Positions 28,090 to 35,469 of a stretch of 36,093 nucleotides of DNA are shown piece by piece. The stretch spans positions 64,218 to 100,310 of the forward strand of contig NZ_JAPLAI010000036.1 in the NCBI RefSeq assembly GCF_026393345.1, read 5' to 3'. Under the pieces are notes generated by a model, which saw only the letters and a list, made by a program, of their open reading frames with translations, was not told the DNA's origin and ran no database searches. This DNA comes from Microbacterium sp. Its GTDB lineage: Bacteria; Actinomycetota; Actinomycetes; Actinomycetales; Microbacteriaceae. Position numbers and translations under genes: made by a program. How positions within the stretch are numbered: position 1 is the stretch's first letter; each line of letters starts with the position of its first letter.

Positions 28090-30962
28090 CGCTCCTCCTC
28101 ACGGGGGCGCGGGCCCACGATTCGCGATGTGCGGCGCGCCTGACGCCGCGACATGGCAGTCGGGACCGACAGCAGCAGCGCCATCGCGATGATGACGAGT
28201 TGGACGATGACGACCAGGTGACCCAGGCTCTGCATCGCGGCGGAGACCGAGGCGCGTTCGGAGACCTCGGCGGCAACGCGCCACAGCGCGCCCTTCGGGG
28301 TCTCACCGACGCCCTCGAGGTCGTCGCGCGCGTCGAGCGACGTCTCGGCGAGGAGCCGGAGGGCACGCGCCTGGTCGCTCTCCGCCTCGGAGCCGGCGAC
28401 GACCACGAACCGCACGCCGTCGGCGGCGAGGCGGTCGACGGCGTCCTGCGACGTCGGGTTCACCAGGTCGGCGACGAGCTGGGCCAGATCCGCATCCGCT
28501 GCCGAGGGCGTGGTCCGGGTCGACAGCAGGGTCGACGGCCCGCTGAGCGTGTCGCTCCCACCCCACACCACTCGTGCGGCGACGGAACCGTCACTGCGCG
28601 GGGTGATGACGAGCGTGCCCACCGAGCTGTCCCCGCGACCCTGCGCGGCGACATAGGCGGGCAGCGTGGAGGTCGGGCCGTTCTGCAACACGGACTGGTC
28701 GCGCAGGGTCGCCGTGACGGCCGGGGCGACGGCCGCGGTGGTGCACAGCACCAGGACGACCACCGCCATACCGCGCAGGCGCCGCTGCCGCGGCAGGAAC
28801 CCCGCGTCGAGAGCGATGGTCGCGGCGGCGACGACGCCGAGCCACGCGAGACTCAATGCCGCACCGGGCCAGATGGCGACGGGGTCGGCCGAGACGGAGT
28901 GCGCGACCTCGATCCCGACCACCGCGAACGCCGTGCCGAGCCCGAGGAGGGTGACCACGAGGAGGATGGCCGCAACCATCCAGCGCGGCGTGAGCAGGGA
29001 CAGCAGCGCTGCCAGCAGCACCGGGACGATTAGCACCGCCGCGGTCCAGCCCGGCAGGGCGAGCTGCCACTGCGCACCGAGGTCAGCCAGCACCGCATCC
29101 CAGCCGCCGTAAGAGGTCGTCGGGAACCCGGCGGTGAGCGCGAGGCGCCCCGCCGCGTCCGCGGTCGTACCGGTCGCGACGCTCGGGCCGGGGTCGGCGA
29201 GCAGTCCCCACACGGTGCCGTTGTGGAGCTGCGCCCAGACGAGCGGGGCGAACAGCGCAATCGCGGGGACGCCGGTCCAGACGATGTGTCCGGAACCCGC
29301 GCCGCCGCGTGCGACGACGGTGAGCATCACCGCGAGTGCCCACAGCACGATGAGCGCGGGCGCGAGCGAGGGTGAGCAGGCGAGCACGCCGACGAGAAGC
29401 AGGGATGCGGCACCCGCCGCCGCCCAGGACCGGTGCGCGACCGCGCCGGCGTAGAACAACCACGGCAGCAGAAGGTGGGCGATGACAGCGGTGGGGCGCC
29501 CGTCGATGAGCGAGGCCCAGAAGGTCGGGGCGAGCGCCCACAACACGGCGGCGGTGTTGCGCAGCAGGGAGCGGCTGGTGACCCGGGTCGCGGCGAACCA
29601 GCCGCCGATGACGGCGAGCGGCGTGGCGGCGAGCCAGAGGTAGACGAGCGCGCGGGACGGCTCGAGGGGCGAGAGACTGCCGATGACCGCGACGAGGGCG
29701 GCGAACGGATCGGCGGGGCCGACCTCTGCGAGCCCGACCGCGCGGGCTCCGAATCCGGCCTGCGCCCAGAGCTGACCGAGGGTCGCCGACAGCGGGGCGA
29801 GGGCTCCCCCGCCGACCACGGGCCAGGCCAGGAGGAGCGGGAACGCGCCGAGGGAGAGGACGATGGCCGCCAGCACGATCCAGGCGGCGCCCCCGGTGAA
29901 GAACCGGAGCTCCTCACGGACGGGGCGGGATGCAGCATCCACGTCTCCATCGCTGTCGAGTCGCTGCCGCAGCTGCACCCGGCTGATGCGGAGCGGTGCG
30001 ACCTGCGCCCAGGTGACGGTGCGGGTGCGGCGGATCAGGCGTCGCGACCGAGCGATCGCCCCCCAGCGCCAGAACGCGACGATGGAGGCCCCCCATTCGG
30101 GGAGGACGCGGGCGGGCTGCTTCGCAACCAGCAGTGCGGCCGCACGCCACAGGGCCAGCACGATGAGCGACAGCCAGTGTAGCGGCACCGCGGCCGCGGG
30201 GGCATAGGCGAAGCGCCGGTGCAGCTGCGCGAGACGGCTCGCATAGGCGATGCGACGGCGGCGGCGGCGGGTGGTCGGTGCGGGGAGGGCGGCAACGCCG
30301 TCGCCCGCCGTCGCGATGACGGCCGCGGGCACCACGCTCATCCGGTGGCCGGCCAGGTGTGCGCGGACGCCGAGGTCGAGGCCCTCGTCGGCGCCCTGCA
30401 GCGCGGGGTCGATGCCGTCGAGTTGCTGCCAGAGCGCTGCCCGCACGAGGAGGCCGCGCACATCGGCGCCCAGCACATCCGTGTCGACGTCGTGCTGGCC
30501 CTGGTCGAACTCGCCGTCGGAGAGACCTACGGTGCGGCCGAGCCGGGTCATCGTCACGCCCATCGAGACGATCTGGGAGCGGTCGTCCCACTCGACGAGT
30601 TTGGGAGCTGCCACCGCGACCGAGGGCGCGAGTTCGAGGGCATCGGTCAGTGCGGCCAGCGCGGTGGGTTCGGGAGCGGTGTCCTGGGCGAGCAACCACA
30701 CCAGGTCGCCGTTCAGTCGCGACGAGGCCAGTCGCAGCGCGGCGGCGGCGGACGTGCCGGCGGAAGCGGTGACGACGCCTTCGGCGCCGGATGCGGCGGC
30801 GAGCTCCGTCACGGCGCGGTCGGCGCCGCACAGCACCAGGGTCAGCGAATCGACCGGGCGGCTCTGCGCCGTGAGGGCAGCGAGGGTTCGCTCCAGGTGC
30901 GCGGCGGCGGTTTTGCGACCGTCGGGACGCACGACGAGGAGGGCATGAACACGGGCGGGCAT
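28086..30962 (-). CDS. GT2-type glycosyltransferase-like multi-pass membrane protein
   Basis: 958 residues. An N-terminal GT2-like domain (about 1-230) opens with HALLVVRPDG and includes LRLASSRLNGDLVWLL and ALQGADEGLDLGVRAHLAG. Residues 250-940 contain a dozen or more hydrophobic segments separated by short loops, plus a longer outside loop near the C-terminus (STLPAYVAAQGRGDSS). At residues 92-99 the expected metal-binding HDDS-type motif reads AQDTAPEP, with a single Asp. Follows whiB by 80 bases and overlaps the DUF5719 gene. TAGGCT lies nine bases before its ATG, so it may have its own near-leaderless promoter. Probably makes or exports an envelope glycan; activity not certain. Confidence 0.83.
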   Translation of the reverse strand: MPARVHALLVVRPDGRKTAAAHLERTLAALTAQSRPVDSLTLVLCGADRAVTELAAASGAEGVVTASAGTSAAAALRLASSRLNGDLVWLLAQDTAPEPTALAALTDALELAPSVAVAAPKLVEWDDRSQIVSMGVTMTRLGRTVGLSDGEFDQGQHDVDTDVLGADVRGLLVRAALWQQLDGIDPALQGADEGLDLGVRAHLAGHRMSVVPAAVIATAGDGVAALPAPTTRRRRRRIAYASRLAQLHRRFAYAPAAAVPLHWLSLIVLALWRAAALLVAKQPARVLPEWGASIVAFWRWGAIARSRRLIRRTRTVTWAQVAPLRISRVQLRQRLDSDGDVDAASRPVREELRFFTGGAAWIVLAAIVLSLGAFPLLLAWPVVGGGALAPLSATLGQLWAQAGFGARAVGLAEVGPADPFAALVAVIGSLSPLEPSRALVYLWLAATPLAVIGGWFAATRVTSRSLLRNTAAVLWALAPTFWASLIDGRPTAVIAHLLLPWLFYAGAVAHRSWAAAGAASLLLVGVLACSPSLAPALIVLWALAVMLTVVARGGAGSGHIVWTGVPAIALFAPLVWAQLHNGTVWGLLADPGPSVATGTTADAAGRLALTAGFPTTSYGGWDAVLADLGAQWQLALPGWTAAVLIVPVLLAALLSLLTPRWMVAAILLVVTLLGLGTAFAVVGIEVAHSVSADPVAIWPGAALSLAWLGVVAAATIALDAGFLPRQRRLRGMAVVVLVLCTTAAVAPAVTATLRDQSVLQNGPTSTLPAYVAAQGRGDSSVGTLVITPRSDGSVAARVVWGGSDTLSGPSTLLSTRTTPSAADADLAQLVADLVNPTSQDAVDRLAADGVRFVVVAGSEAESDQARALRLLAETSLDARDDLEGVGETPKGALWRVAAEVSERASVSAAMQSLGHLVVIVQLVIIAMALLLSVPTAMSRRQARRTSRIVGPRPREEER

Positions 30963-30971
30963 GGCGCAGTC

Positions 30972-30977
30972 AGCCTA
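30972..30977 (-). promoter_or_regulatory. -10 box TAGGCT before the GT2-like gene
   Basis: On the minus strand TAGGCT ends nine bases before the ATG at 30962 and no ribosome binding site is visible. Suggests an internal, near-leaderless promoter in addition to read-through from whiB. Confidence 0.4.
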
Positions 30978-31042
30978 GGCGGAGCGGATGCCGCGCCTCG
31001 GGCGAACGCGCCGCAAACGCCGATACACGCGTCGGCCGCGGA

Positions 31043-31369
31043 TCAGCTGGCGCGGCGCTTGAGCTTGCGGCGCTCGCGCTCGCTCAGGCCGCCCCAGATG
31101 CCGAACCGCTCATCGTTCTGCAGCGCGTAGTCAAGGCACTCGCCGCGGACGTCGCAGGTGGTGCAGATGCGCTTGGCATCGCGGGTGGAGCCGCCCTTTT
31201 CGGGGAAGAAGGCCTCCGGGTCGGTCTGGGCACGCAGCGCGTCGCTCTGCCACGCGGGGGGGTTCGCCTCGTCGACCGGCTCGGGACGTCGAACACCCGG
31301 GACGCCAAGGAAGACGGGATCGACGAACCAATTGTCGGGAACGCCCGCACGGTAGCCTGCTCCCGTCAT
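31043..31369 (-). CDS. whiB2: WhiB2-like transcriptional regulator with three cluster cysteines
   Basis: 108 residues. The WhiB core from AQTDPEAFFPEKGG to FGIWGGLSERERRKLKRR is nearly identical to WhiB2/WhmD, which controls septation in mycobacteria. WhiB proteins normally hold a 4Fe-4S cluster with four cysteines. Here Cys69, Cys72 and Cys78 (RICTTC, RGEC) are present, but the first position, Cys in the ALCAQTDPEAFF motif as I recall it from mycobacterial WhiB2, is Arg46 (codon CGT at 31232-31234). No other Cys exists. The G[IV]WGG turn (90-94) that binds the sigma factor is intact. ATG at 31369 has GGGAG upstream. Upstream of the GT2-like and DUF5719 genes. Confidence 0.93.
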   Translation of the reverse strand: MTGAGYRAGVPDNWFVDPVFLGVPGVRRPEPVDEANPPAWQSDALRAQTDPEAFFPEKGGSTRDAKRICTTCDVRGECLDYALQNDERFGIWGGLSERERRKLKRRAS

Positions 31370-31414
31370 TTCGCTCTCCCACCTGCTCGCCGCTCGCTGA
31401 TGCGCGCTGGGTAA

Positions 31415-31443
31415 ATTACACAGGTGTCATTCGCTCGGGTCAA
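31415..31443 (-). promoter_or_regulatory. Promoter of whiB
   Basis: On the minus strand TTGACC (31438-31443) and TGTAAT (31415-31420) are exactly 17 bases apart, a near-consensus housekeeping promoter. It predicts a leader of about 40 bases before the whiB ATG. Confidence 0.65.
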
Positions 31444-31482
31444 GTCGCACATCGTAAAGCCTCAACCGAGCGTTTAACTTTC

Positions 31483-31504
31483 ACGGCGTGTCGACGGCGT
31501 GTCG
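31483..31504. repeat. Perfect 11-bp tandem repeat upstream of whiB
   Basis: acggcgtgtcg occurs twice in a row in the gap between manA and the whiB promoter. It may be a regulator site or a slippage product. Confidence 0.6.
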
Positions 31505-31526
31505 CCTTTCGGGCGAAGGATGCGGG

Positions 31527-32678
31527 TCAGTGTCCGGGCAGCGCGACGAACAGGTCGCCGGTCCCCGTGACGGTCAGCTCGGCCTCGTCGGCCGACGCGA
31601 ACGCCGCACGTCCGGGCGTCAGGTCGACCGCCTGACCCGAGGCTCCGGTCACGTGGAGCGCACCCGAAACGGCGAGCGCGATGGCGGGTCCGTGGAGGGG
31701 CAGAGTGCGGGCGACGCCGTCCGCGACACGCACGCGCCACAGTTCGAAGTCCGGAACATCCGGACGGAAGACGTCGATTCCGTCCGCGACGGCCTCCGGG
31801 GCGATGCGAGGCGGGTCGCTCGGACGGGTGTCGACCACGCGCAGGAGCTCGTCGACGTCGATGTGCTTCGGGGTGAGACCGCCGCGGAGGACATTGTCGC
31901 TGGCGGCCATGAGTTCCACGCCGAGTCCATCGAGGTACGCGTGCAGCACCCCCGCGGGCGCGTAGAGCGCCTCCCCGCGGGCGAGCACGACGAGGTTCAT
32001 CAGCAGGGCGACCACGACACCGGGGTCCCCGGGATACGCGGTCGCGATGCGGCGAACCGCGGCGAGTTCGGCGGCGAACCCGTCCGGGTCCGTCACCGCG
32101 TCCAGCGCGGCGATGACATCGGCGACCACGGCCTGCGCATGACCGGACAGCAGCCAGGCGAGCGTGTCGCGGAGGGCGGCCGTGGCATCCGCGCCCGACA
32201 GCATCCGGTCGAGTTCCCGAACTCCGGGAGTCTGCGGCAGCAGGTCGAGCATCCGCCGCGTGGCCGCGACGTCGCGGAGCCCGGCGAGTGCCTCGAATCG
32301 CTCACTGACGGCGACGATGATCTCGGGCTTGTGGTTGGCATCGCGGTAGTTACGCTCCGGCGCGTCGCGCGGCACGCCGGCGGCGTCCTCCGCAGCGAAG
32401 CCCGCCTCGGCACGCTCTTTCGACGGGTGCACCTGGATCGACAGCGGGGATGCGGCGGCCAGGAGTTTCAGCAGGTAACTGAGCGCGCCGGCCCCCTGCG
32501 CGCCGAGCCACACGTCCAGTCGGGTGCCGTCGCCGAGCCGGGCCGGGGAACCGGGATGATCACCGAACCAGACCTCGGCTTCGGGAGACCCGGATGCCGG
32601 GCGACCCTGCAGATCGGCGATGAGCGCGGTCGAACCCCAGGCGTAGTCGCGGGGGTCGTTCTCGAGCGGGGCCAGCAC
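31527..32678 (-). CDS. manA: Mannose-6-phosphate isomerase, class I
   Basis: 383-residue zinc enzyme interconverting fructose-6-phosphate and mannose-6-phosphate, feeding GDP-mannose and cell-envelope mannans. Metal-ligand motifs are in place: LSIQVHPSK (Gln and His), NHKPEI (Glu), and LHAYLDGLGVELMAASDNVLRGGLTPKHIDVDEL (His and the active-site Arg region). A C-terminal cupin-like part ends at DLFVALPGH. The start is GTG at 32678. GGAGG lies almost against it, and TAGGCT six bases upstream suggests a leaderless mRNA instead. Divergent from the polymer-ligase-like genes; in M. tuberculosis manA is also close to whiB2. Confidence 0.93.
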   Translation of the reverse strand: MLAPLENDPRDYAWGSTALIADLQGRPASGSPEAEVWFGDHPGSPARLGDGTRLDVWLGAQGAGALSYLLKLLAAASPLSIQVHPSKERAEAGFAAEDAAGVPRDAPERNYRDANHKPEIIVAVSERFEALAGLRDVAATRRMLDLLPQTPGVRELDRMLSGADATAALRDTLAWLLSGHAQAVVADVIAALDAVTDPDGFAAELAAVRRIATAYPGDPGVVVALLMNLVVLARGEALYAPAGVLHAYLDGLGVELMAASDNVLRGGLTPKHIDVDELLRVVDTRPSDPPRIAPEAVADGIDVFRPDVPDFELWRVRVADGVARTLPLHGPAIALAVSGALHVTGASGQAVDLTPGRAAFASADEAELTVTGTGDLFVALPGH

Positions 32679-32684
32679 ACCTCC

Positions 32685-32710
32685 AGCCTAAAGTGCGCGC
32701 GGGATACGCT
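32685..32710. promoter_or_regulatory. Divergent -10 boxes of manA and the ligase-like gene
   Basis: Minus strand: TAGGCT (32685-32690) ends six bases before the manA GTG. Plus strand: TACGCT (32705-32710) ends nine bases before the ATG at 32720. The two leaderless-type promoters share a 41-base gap between the genes. Confidence 0.45.
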
Positions 32711-32719
32711 GTGGGCATC

Positions 32720-34117
32720 ATGGCAGTGCACACGAAACATCCGGCATGGCCGGTGCCGGTCGCCCCGGAACGGGAGCGGACACGGCACCTGTTGCTCCGC
32801 GCTTGGTGCGTATTCGTGGTGTTCCTCGCCTTGACCGGCGTCGCCTGGGTGAACGCCCTCGGTGCGACCGGCGCCGGTGTCGTACTCATCGCGGGCGGAC
32901 TCGTGTCGACCGCGGTCTGGATCTCGGTACGCCCGCCACTCAACGCACGACGGCTCCCCTGGTTCGTGCTGGCCTATGTGCTGTGGGCGGCGCTGTCCTT
33001 CCTCTGGTCCGCATGGCCGACGGCCACCGCGCAGACGTGGGTGCTGCTGGCGGTCTCGACCCTGCAGGGCCTGTTCGTGGCGGCGGTGCTGACCTGGCGC
33101 GAGCTCGTCAGCGCGATCGCGTCGGCGCTGAAATGGGCGCTCGGCCTGTCGCTGCTGTTCGAGGTGATCGTCTCGGTGTTCGTGCGGGGGCCTCTGCTGC
33201 CCGGCTTCCAGTTGCCGGACGGCCCGATGGACCCCATCGTGTACTGGTCGCGCAACAACCTCTTCGACGGGGGGCGCATCCAGGGGATCTACGGCAACGC
33301 GAACCTGCTGGCCGCGGTCGCGGTGCTGGCGCTGGTCGTCTTCGCCATCCGCCTCGCCGCCGGCGCACCTCGCCGCGTCCTCCTCGGCGTCTGGATGCTG
33401 CTGGCCGTGTTCCTACTCGTCCGAGCCGGGTCAGCGACCGCCTACCTCTCCGCGGTCGCGGTGGCCGTCGTCCTCGGCACGGTGCTGCTGATGCGCACCG
33501 TCCGACATGCCGGCGGGCGCACGAAGTACTACGCCCTCTACGCCGTCGTCGGCCTCGGCGCCGCCGCGGTCATCTGGTTCGGTCGCGGCGCCATCTTCAC
33601 TGCGCTGGGACGCAGTGCCGACCTCACCGGGCGCGAACGCATCTGGGCGGCGGTGCTGGAGCGGGCGAGCGAGCACCCGATCATCGGATGGGGCTTCTCG
33701 ACGCCCTGGCTGGCGTCCGATCCCGCCTTCGACGGCTGGATCATCGACCACGGGCAGACGGTGCAGCAGGCGCACAACATGTGGCTCGACGTGTTCCTGC
33801 AGCTCGGCGCCATCGGACTGGCGCTCATCATCGGGATCTACATCTCCTTCATCTGGCGCTCCTGGTTCTTCGCCATCGACCGGCCCCGCTGGGACCTGCG
33901 CGCCGATCGGCCGTACTCGCCGTTGACGCTGCTGCCGACGCTCGTCGCGACCCTGCTGCTCGTGCAGGGCCTTTCCGAATCGGGCCCGCTCCTGCTGTGG
34001 GGGTGGATGCTCGTGGTGGCGCTGGGAACGAAAGTCACCCAGGCACCCCTGGTCGGGGTCGGGCCGGCCGAGCACTCCGCGGCGCTCGAGCGCGGCGACG
34101 CGGTGACCACGCCATGA
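32720..34117 (+). CDS. O-antigen ligase-like polytopic membrane protein (first copy)
   Basis: 465 residues with about ten to twelve hydrophobic segments. Landmarks of the Wzy/WaaL-type family are GRIQGIYGNANLLA, LTGRERIWAAVLERASEHPIIGWGF, and a large outside loop with QQAHNMWLDVFLQLGAIGL, whose His is often essential in ligases. Family members polymerise or attach surface polysaccharide units. I chose ATG at 32720 over the in-frame GTG at 32693, because TACGCT nine bases upstream suits a near-leaderless start. The next gene overlaps its stop by four bases and is a paralogue. Substrate unknown. Confidence 0.85.
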   Translation: MAVHTKHPAWPVPVAPERERTRHLLLRAWCVFVVFLALTGVAWVNALGATGAGVVLIAGGLVSTAVWISVRPPLNARRLPWFVLAYVLWAALSFLWSAWPTATAQTWVLLAVSTLQGLFVAAVLTWRELVSAIASALKWALGLSLLFEVIVSVFVRGPLLPGFQLPDGPMDPIVYWSRNNLFDGGRIQGIYGNANLLAAVAVLALVVFAIRLAAGAPRRVLLGVWMLLAVFLLVRAGSATAYLSAVAVAVVLGTVLLMRTVRHAGGRTKYYALYAVVGLGAAAVIWFGRGAIFTALGRSADLTGRERIWAAVLERASEHPIIGWGFSTPWLASDPAFDGWIIDHGQTVQQAHNMWLDVFLQLGAIGLALIIGIYISFIWRSWFFAIDRPRWDLRADRPYSPLTLLPTLVATLLLVQGLSESGPLLLWGWMLVVALGTKVTQAPLVGVGPAEHSAALERGDAVTTP

Positions 34118-35457
34118 CAGACGCCGGGCGTCCGCGTGGCTGGCAACCGGCGGTCCTCGATCTGCTGCGGTCCGCCGCGTTCGCCCGGGCGTTCTCGCTG
34201 ACCGCGATCGGAGCGGCCTTCGCGGGCTTCGCGATCGAGCGACTGTCGAGCCACGTGACCTACGTCACGATCATCGCCGGCCTGTGTCTCGCCGCGGTGG
34301 CGATGCTCGTCGCCCGGCGACGGGAGCTGTCGGTGCTGCGGCTCGCCCCGACGTCGCTCCTGATCTTCCTCGCGTGGGCGCTCGTCAGCGTGTTCTGGAC
34401 GCGGGACCAGCCGAAGACCCTGATCGGCTGGATCGGAACGGCCGCGTTCGCCCTCCTCGCTGTCGCGGTCGCGCACGTCCGCGACACGCTGCAGACCGCC
34501 CGCACCCTCGGCGACGTCATGCGGTGGCTGCTGTCGATCTCGCTCGGCCTGGAGATCCTCTCGGGCATCCTGTGGGACACGCCGCTCCCGCTCCTCGGCG
34601 TCCAAGGCGCGATCGCCGACTTGGGACCGGTGCAGGGCATCTTCGGCACGCGCAACGCGCTGGGCTTTGTCGCGGTGATCGCCCTCGTCACCTTCCTCGT
34701 CGAATGGCGCACCACCTCCGTGCGCCCGGGACTGTCGGTGTTCTCGGTCGTGCTCGCCGGCGTCCTCGCCGTGCTGTCCGACTCCCCGACGGTGCTGGTG
34801 ATCGGCGTGGTCGTCGCCGTCGCCGCATCCGCCCTCACGCTCGTCCGGCGGGCGGAACCCGCAGGGCGTGCCGTCCTGCAGTGGACGCTGGGCGCCGCGC
34901 TCCTCCTCGCGCTCGCCGTGCTCTATGTGTCCCGCGGTGCGGTCATCGCCTTCCTCGGCGCCGGCTCGGACTTCTCCAGCCGGGCGACGCTGTGGAGCAC
35001 GATCCTCGACTACGTGCGCGCCTACCCCGTGCAGGGGTGGGGGTGGTACGGCCCCTGGGCGACCACCGAGTTCCCGTTCCTCGGAATCGATGTGGCGCTG
35101 CGTCAGGACCACGCCTCTGCGCTGAACGCGTACTTCGACGTGCTGTTGCAGCTGGGATGGCTGGGACTCCTGCTGTTCGTCTTCCTCTGCGGGTTCGCCC
35201 TGGTGCGCTCCTGGCTGGATGCGAGCGAGCGCCGGGCCGTCGTCTACACCTGGACGCCGCTGGTGCTCATCACCCTCCTCGTGGACTCGATGTTCGAGAG
35301 CTTCACGCTGCATTCCTTCGGCTGGTTCATGCTCGTGCTGTGTGCCACGCGGGCGGGCCTCTCCCGCTCCTGGCGGGAACGGGTGTACGAGCGCGGACCG
35401 GTCGTGCCGGAGCTGCCGGCCAGTGGCGTTCAGGGAGGTCCTGGGTCCGCAGGGTAG
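34114..35457 (+). CDS. O-antigen ligase-like polytopic membrane protein (second copy)
   Basis: 447 residues, about ten hydrophobic segments. It matches its upstream neighbour in order of motifs: LGPVQGIFGTRNALGF, SSRATLWSTILDYVRAYPVQGWGWYG, and RQDHASALNAYFDVLLQLGWLGL. The duplicated pair presumably arose by tandem duplication and then diverged strongly. ATG overlaps the previous stop (ATGA), so the two are coupled. They may handle different polymers or form a heteromer. The Arg-rich C-terminus (SRSWRERVYERG) is cytoplasmic. Confidence 0.85.
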   Translation: MTDAGRPRGWQPAVLDLLRSAAFARAFSLTAIGAAFAGFAIERLSSHVTYVTIIAGLCLAAVAMLVARRRELSVLRLAPTSLLIFLAWALVSVFWTRDQPKTLIGWIGTAAFALLAVAVAHVRDTLQTARTLGDVMRWLLSISLGLEILSGILWDTPLPLLGVQGAIADLGPVQGIFGTRNALGFVAVIALVTFLVEWRTTSVRPGLSVFSVVLAGVLAVLSDSPTVLVIGVVVAVAASALTLVRRAEPAGRAVLQWTLGAALLLALAVLYVSRGAVIAFLGAGSDFSSRATLWSTILDYVRAYPVQGWGWYGPWATTEFPFLGIDVALRQDHASALNAYFDVLLQLGWLGLLLFVFLCGFALVRSWLDASERRAVVYTWTPLVLITLLVDSMFESFTLHSFGWFMLVLCATRAGLSRSWRERVYERGPVVPELPASGVQGGPGSAG

Positions 35458-35460
35458 GAT
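35455..35460 (+). promoter_or_regulatory. -10 box TAGGAT before the GT2 gene
   Basis: TAGGAT overlaps the stop codon of the previous gene and ends nine bases before the ATG at 35470, with no ribosome binding site between. It suggests a separate near-leaderless promoter for the glycosyltransferase. Confidence 0.4.
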
Positions 35461-35469
35461 CGGGGCGCT

